A stretch of DNA of 64,000 nt from an uncultured Pseudomonadales bacterium (GTDB lineage Bacteria > Pseudomonadota > Gammaproteobacteria > Pseudomonadales > Azotimanducaceae). This document shows positions 8,594 to 18,776 of the stretch, piece by piece. The stretch lies in the NCBI GenBank assembly GCA_958296195.1, contig OY282455.1, positions 2,418,001 through 2,482,000 on the forward strand, written 5' to 3'. A program made the position numbers and the translations under genes. Within the stretch, counting starts at the first letter, position 1, and each line of letters begins with the position of its first letter. The notes below the pieces were generated by a model. The model did no database searches. It was not told the DNA's origin and was given only the letters and a program-made list of their open reading frames with translations.

Positions 8594-9484
8594 ATGATCG
8601 AGGCTGATAGGCTGACGCGCCGCTACGGTGACTTCGTGGCGGTGGATGAGGTGTCCTTTTCCATAGAGCCGGGGGAGATCGTGGGGCTGCTCGGCCCCAA
8701 CGGCGCCGGCAAAACCACCATCATGAAGATGCTGACGGGCTTCTTGGAGCCGAGCAGCGGCCGGACGCTGGTCAATGGCGTGGAGCTGGAGCAGGATCCG
8801 CGCACCGTGCAGGCGCAGTTGGGCTATCTGCCGGAGAACCTGCCCCTGTACCCGGAGCTCGCGGTGATCGACTACCTCGCCCATGCCGCCGACCTGCGGC
8901 AAATAGAGGACGTGCGCGGCGCGGTGGTTGCGGCCATTGAGGCCACCGATTTGGGCGACAAGGCCCTGGACCCCATCAGCACCCTGTCCCGGGGGTTCCG
9001 CCAGCGCGTCGGCGTCGCCCAAGCCATTCTGCACAAGCCCCGCTTTCTGATTCTGGATGAACCCACCAACGGCCTCGACCCGGGGCAGACCCAGGACATG
9101 CGGCAATTGGTGCGGGACCTGGCGCAGTCCGCCACCGTCATTCTCTCCACCCACATCATGCAGGAGGTCAACGCCATCTGCGACCGGGCGCTGATTCTGC
9201 GCAACGGCGCCTTGGTGCTCGACGAGCGGCTCAAGGACCTGCAGCAGGCCAACGCCCTGCGCCTGCGCACGGATGCGGCCGCGCCGGTGGCCTCCTTGGT
9301 TAGCGGTGCGGCCAGCTTGGGGGAGGGCGCTTGGCTGCTGGAGGTGGACGGGGACTTGGACCTCGCCGCCGATCAGGCCGCCAAGGCCCTTCTGGGCGCC
9401 AACGCGCCGATCTACGAACTGGCCCCGCAGCAGCGGGACTTGGAGACCCTCTTTCGGGAAGTCAGCGAAGGAGCCAGCTCATGA
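8594..9484 (+). CDS. ABC transporter ATP-binding protein, gliding-type (GldA-like)
   Basis: The 296-residue ATPase has Walker A GPNGAGKTT, an atypical signature (LSRGFRQRV), Walker B FLILDEPTNGLD and the switch His in STHIM. The C-terminal 80 residues form the regulatory extension common in ABC-2 exporter ATPases. I chose the ATG at 8594 because AAGGA lies six bases upstream. The stop overlaps the ATG of the permease gene (ATGA), so the three genes form an operon. In related gene sets this ATPase works with a GldF-type permease and GldG-type auxiliary protein. Confidence 0.9.
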   Translation: MIEADRLTRRYGDFVAVDEVSFSIEPGEIVGLLGPNGAGKTTIMKMLTGFLEPSSGRTLVNGVELEQDPRTVQAQLGYLPENLPLYPELAVIDYLAHAADLRQIEDVRGAVVAAIEATDLGDKALDPISTLSRGFRQRVGVAQAILHKPRFLILDEPTNGLDPGQTQDMRQLVRDLAQSATVILSTHIMQEVNAICDRALILRNGALVLDERLKDLQQANALRLRTDAAAPVASLVSGAASLGEGAWLLEVDGDLDLAADQAAKALLGANAPIYELAPQQRDLETLFREVSEGASS

Positions 9485-12393
9485 GCTTTCAAGTCATGCG
9501 CCGAATAGCGGCGAAGGAGTTGACGCTCTTCTTCGCCTCGCCAACGGGTTACCTGTTCCTGGCGGCGTTTCTGGCCGTCACCCTGTTCGTCTTCTTTTGG
9601 GTGGAGGCCTACTTCGCCCGCAATGTCGCCGACGTGCGGCCCATGTTCGAGTGGATGCCGGTGATGCTCATCTTCCTCGCCTCCGCGCTGACCATGCGCC
9701 TGTGGAGCGAGGAGCGGCGCACCGGCACCATCGAGTTCGTCTCCACCTTGCCGGTGAGCGCTTGGGAGTTTGCGCTGGGCAAGTTCCTGGCCTGCCTGAG
9801 CCTGCTGGGCATCGCCCTGCTGCTCACGTTGCCCCTGCCGGTCAGCATCGAATTCATGGCGGACCTGGATTGGGGGCCGGTGTTGGCGGGCTACGTTGCG
9901 GCCTTCCTGCTCGGCGCCGCCTATGTGGCGATTGGCCTGTTCGTCAGCGCCCGCACGGACAGCCAGATCGTCAGCCTGATCATGGCCAGCTTCGCCTGCG
10001 GCCTGTTTTACTTGCTCGGCAGCCCGGTGCTGACCGACCTGATGTCCAGCGGCTTGGCGGACTTCTTCCGCGCCCTGGGCTCCGGCGCCCGCTTTGAATC
10101 CATCACCCGGGGTGTGGTGGATCTGCGCGACCTCTACTACTACGTCTCCTTGGCCGCCGTCTTCCTGGCGTTGAACGTCTATGGCTTGGAGGTGCAGCGC
10201 TGGGCGCGGGATGGCGAACGGGCGCGGCATCGGGCTTGGCTGCTGGGCACCGGCCTGCTGGCGGCCAATCTGCTGGTCGGCAACCTGTGGCTGAACAGTC
10301 TCTCCAGCCTGCGGCTGGACGTCACCCAAGGCCGCATCTACTCCATTTCCGAGGCCACCCGAAGCTACCTGAGGCAGCTTCGGGAGCCGTTGTTGATTCA
10401 GGGCTACTTCAGCGCCAAGACCCATCCGCTGTTGGCGCCCTTGGTGCCTAGAATGCGCGACCTGCTCGCGGAGTACGAGGTGGCCGGCGGCGGCAACGTC
10501 AAGGTGCGGATCATCGACCCGGCGGAGGATCCGGAACTGGAGGATGAAGCCAACACCAAGTACGGCATTCGGCCCGTCCCGTTTCAGGTGGCCGATCGCT
10601 ATCAATCGAGCTTGGTCAATTCCTACTTCGATGTGCTCCTCAGCTACGGCGATGAGTACGAGGTGCTGGGCTTTCGCGACCTGATCGAGATCAAGGTGGC
10701 TGGCGAGGCCGATCTTGACGTGCAGCTGCGCAACCCGGAGTACGACATCACCCGCAGCATCAAGAAAGTGCTCTACGGCTTCCAAGGCGGCAGCAGCGTC
10801 TTCGCCAACATTCAGGACCCCGTGGCCTTCAAGGGCTATCTGTCCAGCGACGAGAAGCTGCCGGAGGCTCTAGTCGAGTATCGAACCGTGCTCAACGACG
10901 TGCTCGACGAACTGTCGGCGGAGAGCGACGGCAAGCTGACCGTGGAGATGTTGGACCCGGAAGCCGGCGATGGCGCCGTGGCCGCCCGGATTGCCGAACA
11001 GTACGGCTTTCAGCCCATGGTGGCCAGCCTCTTTGACGCCAACTTCTTCTACTTCTACCTGACCTTGGAAGGCGGTGAAACGGTGGTGCAGATACCCTTG
11101 CCGGAAGCGCTTTCCGCCGAAGCCACCAAGCGGAGCCTGGAGGAGGGCCTGAAGCGCTTCGCCGCCGGGCTGCTGCGCACGGTGGCCTTGGTGGCGCCGC
11201 CGGCCCCAGCGCCCTACATGGCGCAGCAGGGCATGGGGGGCAACCAGTTCAACCAGCTGCAGGGCACCCTCGCCAACGACTTCAACGTGGAGACGACGGA
11301 TTTGGCCGATGGCTTGGCGCCGGAGGCGGCGGACCTGATGATGGTCGTGGACCCGAAGGACTTGTCGCCAAAGCAGCTGTTCGCCATCGATCAATTTCTG
11401 ATGAAGGGCGGCACCGTGGCCATCGCCGCCAGCGCGTTTGAGACCAACATCACCCCTCAGTCCCTGAACGCCACGCCGCGCAACACGGGCCTTGAGGGCT
11501 GGCTGTCCCATTTTGGAGTTGGCATTGCCGGCTCGTTGGTCATGGACCCGGTCAACGCGGCCTTCCCAGTGCCGGTCACCCGGCGCGCCGGCGGCTTCAG
11601 CTTCCAGGAGCTGGTGATGCTGGACTACCCCTACTTTCCCGACATTCGGGCGCCCAATCTCAACCCGGATTCGATCATCACCTCCGGCCTGCCGCAAGTG
11701 ACCTTGGCTTGGGCCTCGCCGATCGAGCTGGATGCGGAGAAGAACGCTGGTCGGGAAGTCCTTGAACTGCTCAGGACCTCGCCGCAAAGCTGGCTTTCGA
11801 CCTCCACGGACCTGATGCCGAAGGTAAACGAACTGGGCCTAAGCGCCTTTACGCCGGAAGGGGAGCAGGCGAGCCGTTTGGTGGGCGTCATGGTCGGCGG
11901 GCGGTTTAACTCCTTCTTCGCCGGCCAGACCTCGCCGCTGCTTGAGGAGGACGAAGATGCGGCGGACGAGTCAGATGGAGACGACGCGGACGAGGGCGCC
12001 GAGGAGGAGGACAATCTAGGCGTGGTCACCTCCGTCATCGATCGCTCCCCGGAGTCGGCCCGGTTGTTCGTGTTCTCCTCCAACGGCTTCCTGGCGGATC
12101 AAACCCTGCGCATGATCGGCTCGGCGGACGGCACCCTGTACGGCAACTCGGTGCAGATGATGGTGAACGTGGTGGATTGGGCCTTGGAGGATGAGACCTT
12201 GCTGGGCATTCGCGCCCGGGGCAACTTCAACCGCACCCTGCCGCCGCTGAACGCCAACGAGCAATCGGTGCTCGAGTACCTCAACTACGGCTTGGCCTTG
12301 GCCGGCATCGCCTTGGTGTTCTTCCTGCACCGGCGGCGCATGGCGAGGGCAGCGCAAACCTATGGCCGCTGGCTTGCGGGAGAGGCGTCATGA
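9481..12393 (+). CDS. ABC-2 permease fused to GldG-type auxiliary protein
   Basis: This 970-residue protein is a natural fusion. Residues 1-240 are an ABC-2 permease with about six helices (AAKELTLFFASPTGYLFLAAF at the start; LWSEERRTGTIEFVSTLPVS cytoplasmic loop). A helix near 250-270 leads into a long extracytoplasmic GldG/ABC_transp_aux domain (SLSSLRLDVTQGRIYSISEA, MMVVDPKDLSPKQLFAIDQF), and a last helix near 940 is followed by basic residues. An acidic run, EEDEDAADESDGDDADEGAE, lies near residue 830. The start is the ATG inside the ATGA overlap. Exported substrate unknown; in Bacteroidetes the unfused parts are linked to gliding. Confidence 0.88.
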   Translation: MSFQVMRRIAAKELTLFFASPTGYLFLAAFLAVTLFVFFWVEAYFARNVADVRPMFEWMPVMLIFLASALTMRLWSEERRTGTIEFVSTLPVSAWEFALGKFLACLSLLGIALLLTLPLPVSIEFMADLDWGPVLAGYVAAFLLGAAYVAIGLFVSARTDSQIVSLIMASFACGLFYLLGSPVLTDLMSSGLADFFRALGSGARFESITRGVVDLRDLYYYVSLAAVFLALNVYGLEVQRWARDGERARHRAWLLGTGLLAANLLVGNLWLNSLSSLRLDVTQGRIYSISEATRSYLRQLREPLLIQGYFSAKTHPLLAPLVPRMRDLLAEYEVAGGGNVKVRIIDPAEDPELEDEANTKYGIRPVPFQVADRYQSSLVNSYFDVLLSYGDEYEVLGFRDLIEIKVAGEADLDVQLRNPEYDITRSIKKVLYGFQGGSSVFANIQDPVAFKGYLSSDEKLPEALVEYRTVLNDVLDELSAESDGKLTVEMLDPEAGDGAVAARIAEQYGFQPMVASLFDANFFYFYLTLEGGETVVQIPLPEALSAEATKRSLEEGLKRFAAGLLRTVALVAPPAPAPYMAQQGMGGNQFNQLQGTLANDFNVETTDLADGLAPEAADLMMVVDPKDLSPKQLFAIDQFLMKGGTVAIAASAFETNITPQSLNATPRNTGLEGWLSHFGVGIAGSLVMDPVNAAFPVPVTRRAGGFSFQELVMLDYPYFPDIRAPNLNPDSIITSGLPQVTLAWASPIELDAEKNAGREVLELLRTSPQSWLSTSTDLMPKVNELGLSAFTPEGEQASRLVGVMVGGRFNSFFAGQTSPLLEEDEDAADESDGDDADEGAEEEDNLGVVTSVIDRSPESARLFVFSSNGFLADQTLRMIGSADGTLYGNSVQMMVNVVDWALEDETLLGIRARGNFNRTLPPLNANEQSVLEYLNYGLALAGIALVFFLHRRRMARAAQTYGRWLAGEAS

Positions 12394-13412
12394 ACAAGCG
12401 AATTGGATGGCTGGGCGGCCTGCTGGTGGCGCAACTGCTCATCGTCGCCGGCCTATTGGTCGGCAGCGTCACGGGTTCGGATGCCGGAGCGGAGCGCTTT
12501 CTGGCGTTTGATCCGGCGGCGGTGACGAAATTCACCGTTGCCGAAGCCGATGAGGCCGTGCTGCTGCTGCGGGAAGGGGATGGCGATGCTGCCGTTTGGC
12601 GCCTGCAGGGCGGGCTGCCGGCCGATGGCGGCAAAATGAACGAACTGCTCGACAAGTTTGCGGACATGGCCGCACCTTGGCCGGTGGCCACCAGCAGCGA
12701 CAGCGCCGAACGCTTCGAGGTGACGGAGAGCACCCATCAACGGCGCCTGACCCTTGAGAATGACGACGGGGTTCTGGCGGACTTCTTTCTTGGCACGTCG
12801 CCGGGCTACCGTCGCGTCCATGCCCGCGCCACTGGCGAAGACGAGATTTACAGCTTGGACTTCTCCAACTACGAGGCGCCGACAGATGCCGACCAATGGC
12901 TGGACAAGACCCTGCTGGCCAGCGTCGGCGAGCCTTCCAGCATCGTCTTGGATGGCGCTTGGCGACTAGCCCGCAACGAGGGTCAGTGGTTGATCGAGGA
13001 GATGGCGGCGGATGCTGGAGACGCCCCGGCCGACTCTGAGGCCGCCGACAAGCTGGCCGGTCGCTTCGAGGATCTGCGGGTGCTCGGCACCGTCTCCGAT
13101 GCGGCAGCGGAAGGGGACGAAGAGGCGGATGAAGACCCAGCGACGAGCCTGTTCATCGTGGCCGACGACCAAGGCGAACATCGGCTGACCCTTTTCCACG
13201 ACGAGGATGAGGACGAGTACAGCATCACCTCAAACCGCATTGACGGCCGCTTCGAGTTGGCTGCCTACATCGCCGAGCAGATGTTGGTCGATGCTGCGGA
13301 ATTGCAGGCTAAGGAGGCCGAAGACGATGCCGGGGACGAGGCCGACTCAGCAGCGGAGGATGCAGCCGCTCCTGAGGTGGCCGACGCGCCGGTTGCGGAA
13401 CAGGCCGGCTGA
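12390..13412 (+). CDS. DUF4340 protein, third gene of the ABC operon
   Basis: The 340-residue product starts with one membrane helix (GWLGGLLVAQLLIVAGLLVG), followed by a DUF4340-like extracytoplasmic domain (LLREGDGDAAVWRLQGGLPADG...). It ends in a very acidic, Ala-rich tail (EAEDDAGDEADSAAEDAAAP). The ATG overlaps the stop of the upstream gene, indicating translational coupling. DUF4340 proteins regularly accompany GldG-type auxiliary proteins; their role is not established. The acidic tail may be unstructured. Confidence 0.85.
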   Translation: MNKRIGWLGGLLVAQLLIVAGLLVGSVTGSDAGAERFLAFDPAAVTKFTVAEADEAVLLLREGDGDAAVWRLQGGLPADGGKMNELLDKFADMAAPWPVATSSDSAERFEVTESTHQRRLTLENDDGVLADFFLGTSPGYRRVHARATGEDEIYSLDFSNYEAPTDADQWLDKTLLASVGEPSSIVLDGAWRLARNEGQWLIEEMAADAGDAPADSEAADKLAGRFEDLRVLGTVSDAAAEGDEEADEDPATSLFIVADDQGEHRLTLFHDEDEDEYSITSNRIDGRFELAAYIAEQMLVDAAELQAKEAEDDAGDEADSAAEDAAAPEVADAPVAEQAG

Positions 13413-13454
13413 GCGCCGCCCAGTGACTCGTGGGATTGGCTAGACATCCCCGCC

Positions 13455-14075
13455 GTGATTGACCTCTACACTTGGTCCACGCCCAACGGACGCAAGGTGT
13501 CCATCGCACTCGAGGAGTTCGGCTTGGAGTATCGAGCGCATCCGGTCAACATTCTGCAAGGCGAGCAGTTTGCCCCGGCCTTCCTGAAGATCAGCCCCAA
13601 CAACAAAATACCGGCCATCGTTGACGCCTCCACGGGCCGAGCCATGATGGAGTCCGGCGCCATTCTGCTCTATCTAGCACAGACCCACGGCCGTTTTCTG
13701 GGTGATGACGAATGGGAGACTCTGCAATGGCTGATGCTGCAAATGGGCGGCGTCGGCCCCATGCTCGGCCAAGCCCACCATTTCCTGCGCTTCAACCCCG
13801 GCAAGGCGCCCTATGCGGAGGAGCGCTACGGCACCGAGGCGAAGCGCCTGTACCGGGTGCTGGACGCCCGCCTAGCCAACCAGGAGTGCCTAAGCGGGGC
13901 CTATTCCATCGCCGACATGGCCACTTGGCCGTGGATAGCCCGCTACGAGTGGCAGGGCATAGACTGGAAGGACTACCCCAACCTTAAGCGCTGGTATCTC
14001 GCCATAGCCGACCGCCCGGCCGTCCAGCGCGGCTACCATGTGCCCGTGCAAGTGGATCCGATACCGAGGCCTTGA
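13455..14075 (+). CDS. Glutathione S-transferase, YfcG/YghU-type disulfide-bond oxidoreductase
   Basis: The 206-residue protein aligns by eye with E. coli YfcG along its length. It has an N-terminal thioredoxin fold with TPNGRKVSIALEEFGLEY, SPNNKIPAIVD and ESGAILLYLA, and a C-terminal helical domain with GGVGPMLGQAHHF and SIADMATWPW. The GTG start gives exactly the family N-terminus (MIDLYTWSTPNG). The Thr-Pro-Asn at the active site replaces the Ser/Cys of other GST classes, as in Nu-class enzymes. It abuts nrdB tail to tail, separated by three bases. Confidence 0.9.
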   Translation: MIDLYTWSTPNGRKVSIALEEFGLEYRAHPVNILQGEQFAPAFLKISPNNKIPAIVDASTGRAMMESGAILLYLAQTHGRFLGDDEWETLQWLMLQMGGVGPMLGQAHHFLRFNPGKAPYAEERYGTEAKRLYRVLDARLANQECLSGAYSIADMATWPWIARYEWQGIDWKDYPNLKRWYLAIADRPAVQRGYHVPVQVDPIPRP

Positions 14076-14078
14076 GCC

Positions 14079-15587
14079 TCAATCCCAGCTAAGCGCCGCG
14101 GCGCCTTGGTAGTCGATGACTCGGGTTTCAAAGAAGTTCTTTTCCTTCTTCAGGTCCATGATCTCGCTCATCCAGGGGAAGGGGTTCTTGACGCCGGGGA
14201 AGGGGGCGCCGAGGCCGATCTGGGCGAGGCGGCGGTTGGCGATGAACTGGAGGTACTCGGCCATCATGTTGGCGTTCATCTCCAACACGCCCCGGGGCAT
14301 GGTGTCCTTGGCGTAGTCGATTTCCAGCTCCATGCCCTCCAAGATCATCTCCTGGGCGAGCTTTTGCATGGAGGCGTCCCATAGATGGGGGTTCTCCAGC
14401 CTGATCTGGTTGATGACGTCGATGCCGAAGTTCACATGCATGGATTCGTCGCGCAGGATGTACTGGAATTGCTCCGAGGTGCCGGTCATCTTGTTGCGCC
14501 GCCCCATGGAGAGGATCTGGGTGAAGCCGCAGTAGAAGAAGATGCCCTCCAGTACGCAGTAGTAGGCGATCAGGTTCTTCAGCAGCGCCTGGTCGGTTTC
14601 AGGGGTGCCGGTGGTGAAGGTTGGGTCAGAGATTTCCTTGGTGTACTGCAGCGCCCAAGCGGCCTTGCGGGCCACGGAGGGCACCTCGTGGTACATGTTG
14701 AAGATTTCGCCTTCGTCCATGCCTAGGGATTCGATGCAGTACTGGTAGGCGTGGGTGTGGATGGCCTCCTCAAAGGCTTGGCGCAGCAGGTATTGCCGGC
14801 ATTCGGGGTTGGTGATGAGGCGGTAGATGGCCAGCACCAGATTGTTGGCCACCAAGGAGTCCGCCGTGGAGAAGAAGCCCAGGCTGCGCTTGACGATGAG
14901 GCGTTCGTCTTCGGACAGGCCGTTCGGCGTCTTCCACAGCTTGATGTCCTCCGCCATGTTGACTTCCTGCGGCATCCAGTGGTTGGCGCAGCCGTTTAGG
15001 TACTTCTGCCAGGCCCAGTCGTATTTGAAGGGCACTAGTTGGTTGAGGTCCGCCCGGCAGTTGATCATGGCCTTCTGATCGACGGTGACGCGCTCGTAGC
15101 TCGGTGCGGCGGCGTGGCGGCGGGCGTTGAGGTCGGCGACCACGGCGTCGGCGCGGAGTTCCTCGGTGCGGTTCACTGCGGCTTCCGCCGGGGCGGCATC
15201 GGCGGGCGGCGAGTCATTTGTTGGGGCGTACGCAGCGGACACTGCCGCGTCCCGGGGAGAAGAGGCCAAACTAGGTGCCAACGCCGATGCGGGCTCGATG
15301 GATGGTGGCGCCTCCGCATCGGCGACCAAGGCGATGGTCGAGGTGCCGCTTGAGGCAGCCTTAGCCCCTTGGTCGGGGCTGGCCGAAAGGGCTTCTGCGG
15401 GGGAGACATCAGGCCCTTGCTGGGCGCTGGGCCTGTCGCCTCGGCTATGGGCGCCAGCAATGGCCTCCACCGTCTTCAGGCTGGCGTCGGGGGCCGTTGA
15501 ACGCTGCTTGGCCGGCGCTGGTTCGGCCTCGACCGTGGGCCCGGATTGATCGAGTTCGTTGTCGTCAAAATCTTCCCAACTCAGCAT
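14079..15587 (-). CDS. nrdB: Class I ribonucleotide reductase, beta subunit
   Basis: The 502-residue protein holds the di-metal site that generates the radical for NrdA. The stretch [10 protein letters not shown] aligns with the E115-H118-Y122 region of E. coli NrdB, so the radical tyrosine appears present. DESMH supplies the later Glu/His ligands and STADS the early Asp. The C-terminal [14 protein letters not shown] is the tail that docks on NrdA. I chose the ATG at 15587 ([12 protein letters not shown]) with GGGAGC upstream. The first roughly 150 residues are Ala/Ser/Pro-rich and not part of the usual fold, making it longer than the typical 340-380. Confidence 0.93.
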   Translation of the reverse strand: MLSWEDFDDNELDQSGPTVEAEPAPAKQRSTAPDASLKTVEAIAGAHSRGDRPSAQQGPDVSPAEALSASPDQGAKAASSGTSTIALVADAEAPPSIEPASALAPSLASSPRDAAVSAAYAPTNDSPPADAAPAEAAVNRTEELRADAVVADLNARRHAAAPSYERVTVDQKAMINCRADLNQLVPFKYDWAWQKYLNGCANHWMPQEVNMAEDIKLWKTPNGLSEDERLIVKRSLGFFSTADSLVANNLVLAIYRLITNPECRQYLLRQAFEEAIHTHAYQYCIESLGMDEGEIFNMYHEVPSVARKAAWALQYTKEISDPTFTTGTPETDQALLKNLIAYYCVLEGIFFYCGFTQILSMGRRNKMTGTSEQFQYILRDESMHVNFGIDVINQIRLENPHLWDASMQKLAQEMILEGMELEIDYAKDTMPRGVLEMNANMMAEYLQFIANRRLAQIGLGAPFPGVKNPFPWMSEIMDLKKEKNFFETRVIDYQGAAALSWD

Positions 15588-15759
15588 TTTCCTGCTCCCT
15601 TGTTTCCTGCAATTTCTGTCGGACGCTGTGGACTGAAGCGATTCGCTGTCCATCCCGAGGCGGCATCCCCGTGTTTCGCCATCGGCGGTCGTCCCTTTCG
15701 CTCGGCGAAACAGGCGGCCGGCGCTTTCGACGCTCTGCCGGACATCTTCCCCTCCGCCT

Positions 15760-18621
15760 TCATTGGCAGGCTTCGCACTCCGGGTCGTCAATGGCGCAGG
15801 CGGTGCCAAGGGCTGGTGCTTGGACGGGCGCCACCGAGTTCAGGGTGCTGCGCTCCAAGGTCGATTTCTCCGTGCTGGTGGCGCTCAAGGTGCGCAGGTA
15901 GTAGGTGGTCTTGAGCCCCCGCAGCCAAGCCATGCGGTAGGTGACGTCCAGTTTCTTGCCGGACGGCTCGGCGACGTAGAGGTTCAACGACTGGGCCTGG
16001 TCGATCCACTTCTGGCGGCGGCCGGCGGCGTCCACCAGCCAGCGCGGCGCCACCTCAAAGGCGGTGGCGTAGAGCCGCTTCAACTCCGGCGGCACCCGGT
16101 CGATGGACTGGAGCGAACCATCGTAATACTTGAGGTCCGCGACCATCACCTTGTCCCAGACGCCGAGGGCCTTCAGGTCCCGCACCATGTAGGGGTTGAC
16201 CACGGTGAACTCCCCGGAGAGGTTCGACTTCACATGCAGGTTTTGGTAGGTGGGCTCGATGGACTGGGACACGCCGGTGATGTTGGCGATGGTGGCGGTG
16301 GGCGCGATGGCCAGCACGTTGGAGTTGCGCATCCCGTCGATTTGCACCTTGGAGCGCAGGGCGTCCCAATCCATGGTGCTGTCGAAATTGACGTCCAGAT
16401 AGTCCTTGCCGCGTTCTTTTTCCAGCAATTTCAAGGAGTTGATGGGCAGAAGGCCGCGGCTCCACAAGGAGCCGGAGAAGCTGGCGTAGCGCCCCCGCTG
16501 CTTCGCGAGCCGAGAGGAGGCTTCGATGGCGAAGTAGCTCACCGCCTCCATGGAGCGGTCCGCGAACTCGACGGCGGCCTCGGCGCCGTAGGGCAGGCGC
16601 AACTGGTACAGGGCGTCCTGAAAGCCCATGACGCCCAAGCCCACGGGCCGGTGGCGCATGTTCGAGTTCTGCGCCTGGGGCACCGAGTAGTAGTTGATGT
16701 CGATCACGTTGTCGAGCATGCGCACGGCGGTGCGCACCGTCTTGCGCAGCTTCTTGGTGTCCAGCTTGCCGTCCTTGAGATGCTGCGCCAAGTTCACGCT
16801 GCCGAGGTTGCACACGGCGATCTCCTCCGGCCCGGTGTTCAGGGTGATCTCCGTGCAGAGGTTGGAGGAATGCACCACGCCCACATGCTGCTGCGGCGAG
16901 CGCAGGTTGCAGCTGTCCTTGAAGGTGACCCAAGGGTGGCCGGTCTCAAACAGCATGGAGAGCATCTTGCGCCAAAGCTCCTGGGCCTTGACGGTCTTGA
17001 ACAGCTTGAGCTCGCCCGTGCGGGTCTGCTCCTCATACGCTTCGTAGCGGGCCTCGAACGCCTTGCCGTACAGGTCGTGCAGGTCCGGCGCGTCGCTGGG
17101 GGAAAGCAGCGTCCAATCCCCATCTTCGCTGACGCGCTTCATGAACAGATCCGGAATCCAGTTGGCGGTGTTCATGTCATGGGTGCGCCGCCGGTCATCG
17201 CCGGTGTTCTTGCGCAACTCCAGGAACTCCTCGATGTCCAGATGCCAAGTCTCCAAATAGGAGCAGACCGCACCCTTGCGCTTTCCTCCTTGGTTCACTG
17301 CGACCGCCGTGTCGTTGACCACCTTCAGGAAGGGCACCACCCCTTGGGAGGTGCCGTTGGTGCCCTTGATGTAGGAGCCGAGGGCGCGCACCGGCGTCCA
17401 ATCATTGCCGAGACCCCCGGCCCACTTGGAGAGCAGGGCGTTGTCCCGGATGGCGCTGTAGATGCCGTCCAGATCGTCCGGTACGCTGGTCAGGAAGCAA
17501 GAGGACAGCTGCGAGCGCAGGGTGCCGGAGTTGAACAGGGTGGGGGTGGAGCTCATGTAGTCGAAGCTGGAGAGCAGGTTGTAGAACTCCACCGCCCGCT
17601 TGTTGGGGTTGTCCTCCTGGATGGCGAGGCCCATGGCCACCCGCATGAAGAAGGCTTGCGGCAACTCGAAACGCACCCTGTTGCTGTGCAGAAAGTAGCG
17701 GTCATAGAGGGTTTGCAGGCCAAGGTAGGTGAACTGCCGGTCGCGGTTCGGCTGAATGGCCGCGCCTAGGGCGTCAAGGTCGAAGCGCAGCAGCGCCGGG
17801 GCCAGCAACTCCAGTTCAGCGCCCCGCTCAATGAAGCGCCGGAACGCTTGCGGATAGATCTCCTTCATCTGCGACTGGGTGGCGGAGTAGTCTCCCGCCT
17901 CCGCGCCAGGGGCCGGCACTTCAAGGAACTCCAAGGCTTCCCGGCGCAACTGGTCGAGCAGCAATTGGGCGGCGGCATAGGAGTAGTTGGGCTCCTCCTC
18001 CACCAAGGTGCGGGCCGTCATGAGCAGTTGGGTGGCGACGTCGGCGGCGCTGATGCTGTCGTACATCTTGGGCAGGCTCTCGTTGATGATGCGGCTGGCG
18101 TCAACATCATCCAAGCCGGAGCAGGCCTCCGCCGCTAGTGTGTGGAGGCGGGCGATGTCCAAGGAGGCGCGGCGCCCGTCCGCCAAGACGACGGTGATGT
18201 CCTCCCGCACTTCGGGCGGCTTTTCGCGCTCCCTGCGCTCCTGGGCCCGGGCTTCGCGGTAGATCACATAGGAGCGGGCGATCTGGTGTTCGCCGGAGCG
18301 CATGAGCGCCAGTTCCACTTGGTCCTGAATCTCTTCGATGTGCAGGGTGCCGCCGGAAGGCAGGCGCCGCTGGAAGATATTGCTGACTTGGTTGGTGAGA
18401 GCGGTGACCTGCTCGCGGATGCGGGGCGAAGCGGCGCCCGAACTGCCCTCCACCGCCAGGAACGCCTTGGTCATGGCGACGGCGATCTTGTCGTCGTTGT
18501 AGGCCACCACCTCCCCATCGCGCTTGATGACTCGGAGTTGGCCGGGGGCCGATGGCGGCGGCGGTTCGGATGGCGTTGGCTGGCTTGGGGCGTAGGTGGA
18601 ATCGTCGATTCGGCTTTCCAT
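15760..18621 (-). CDS. nrdA: Class I ribonucleotide reductase, alpha subunit
   Basis: The 953-residue large subunit reduces ribonucleoside diphosphates. An ATP-cone ([21 protein letters not shown], about residues 28-120) indicates allosteric activity control. Active-site features are seen: SSCFLTS (first redox Cys), SNLCTEI (thiyl Cys with its Asn/Glu), [10 protein letters not shown] (second redox Cys), the radical-path tyrosines in [10 protein letters not shown] and the C-terminal CEAC pair used for re-reduction. GGGAGGT lies upstream of the ATG. The gene precedes nrdB with a 172-bp gap and sits behind a promoter overlapped by NrdR-box-like sites. Confidence 0.95.
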   Translation of the reverse strand: MESRIDDSTYAPSQPTPSEPPPPSAPGQLRVIKRDGEVVAYNDDKIAVAMTKAFLAVEGSSGAASPRIREQVTALTNQVSNIFQRRLPSGGTLHIEEIQDQVELALMRSGEHQIARSYVIYREARAQERREREKPPEVREDITVVLADGRRASLDIARLHTLAAEACSGLDDVDASRIINESLPKMYDSISAADVATQLLMTARTLVEEEPNYSYAAAQLLLDQLRREALEFLEVPAPGAEAGDYSATQSQMKEIYPQAFRRFIERGAELELLAPALLRFDLDALGAAIQPNRDRQFTYLGLQTLYDRYFLHSNRVRFELPQAFFMRVAMGLAIQEDNPNKRAVEFYNLLSSFDYMSSTPTLFNSGTLRSQLSSCFLTSVPDDLDGIYSAIRDNALLSKWAGGLGNDWTPVRALGSYIKGTNGTSQGVVPFLKVVNDTAVAVNQGGKRKGAVCSYLETWHLDIEEFLELRKNTGDDRRRTHDMNTANWIPDLFMKRVSEDGDWTLLSPSDAPDLHDLYGKAFEARYEAYEEQTRTGELKLFKTVKAQELWRKMLSMLFETGHPWVTFKDSCNLRSPQQHVGVVHSSNLCTEITLNTGPEEIAVCNLGSVNLAQHLKDGKLDTKKLRKTVRTAVRMLDNVIDINYYSVPQAQNSNMRHRPVGLGVMGFQDALYQLRLPYGAEAAVEFADRSMEAVSYFAIEASSRLAKQRGRYASFSGSLWSRGLLPINSLKLLEKERGKDYLDVNFDSTMDWDALRSKVQIDGMRNSNVLAIAPTATIANITGVSQSIEPTYQNLHVKSNLSGEFTVVNPYMVRDLKALGVWDKVMVADLKYYDGSLQSIDRVPPELKRLYATAFEVAPRWLVDAAGRRQKWIDQAQSLNLYVAEPSGKKLDVTYRMAWLRGLKTTYYLRTLSATSTEKSTLERSTLNSVAPVQAPALGTACAIDDPECEACQ

Positions 18622-18679
18622 AAGACTTGGTACCTCCCGATTGCCCGTTGTTCACCTCCGCATCTCGATCCTGCGCTAG

Positions 18680-18695
18680 GCACAAGATGTAGGGG
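18680..18695. promoter_or_regulatory. Distal NrdR-box-like site of nrdAB
   Basis: GCACAAGATGTAGGGG agrees at about 11 of 16 positions with the remembered NrdR consensus acaCwAtATaTwGtgt. It starts exactly 32 bp from the second site, the three-helical-turn spacing known for NrdR box pairs. Confidence 0.5.
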
Positions 18696-18711
18696 TTGTT
18701 CCTGAGTGACG

Positions 18712-18727
18712 GCACAATAACTAGTGT
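18712..18727. promoter_or_regulatory. Proximal NrdR-box-like site overlapping the nrdA -10
   Basis: GCACAATAACTAGTGT agrees at about 13 of 16 positions with the NrdR consensus. It covers the -10 hexamer of the nrdA promoter, as expected for an ATP/dATP-sensing repressor. The nrdR gene itself is not in the window. Confidence 0.6.
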
Positions 18728-18742
18728 TTTTCCTCCAGTCAA
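18714..18742 (-). promoter_or_regulatory. nrdA promoter
   Basis: On the minus strand TTGACT (18742-18737) and TATTGT (18719-18714) are separated by 17 bp. This is the best sigma-70 match upstream of nrdA, leaving a leader of roughly 85 bases. Confidence 0.55.
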
Positions 18743-18748
18743 GGACTT

Positions 18749-18776
18749 ATTGAGGAGTTCTATTTGACTCCTCAAT
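18749..18776. promoter_or_regulatory. Perfect 10-bp inverted repeat upstream of the nrdA -35
   Basis: ATTGAGGAGT and ACTCCTCAAT form a perfect inverted repeat around an 8-base spacer. A further ACTGAGGAG lies about 20 bp away, toward glpK. It could be an operator for nrdAB or for the rightward genes, or a small hairpin in a glpK leader. No matching regulator is in the window. Confidence 0.4.

Noticed and set aside
15763-17769. A 668-codon open frame on the plus strand opposite nrdA
   Set aside because: The opposite strand encodes a complete NrdA with all catalytic residues; the plus-strand product has no domain pattern.
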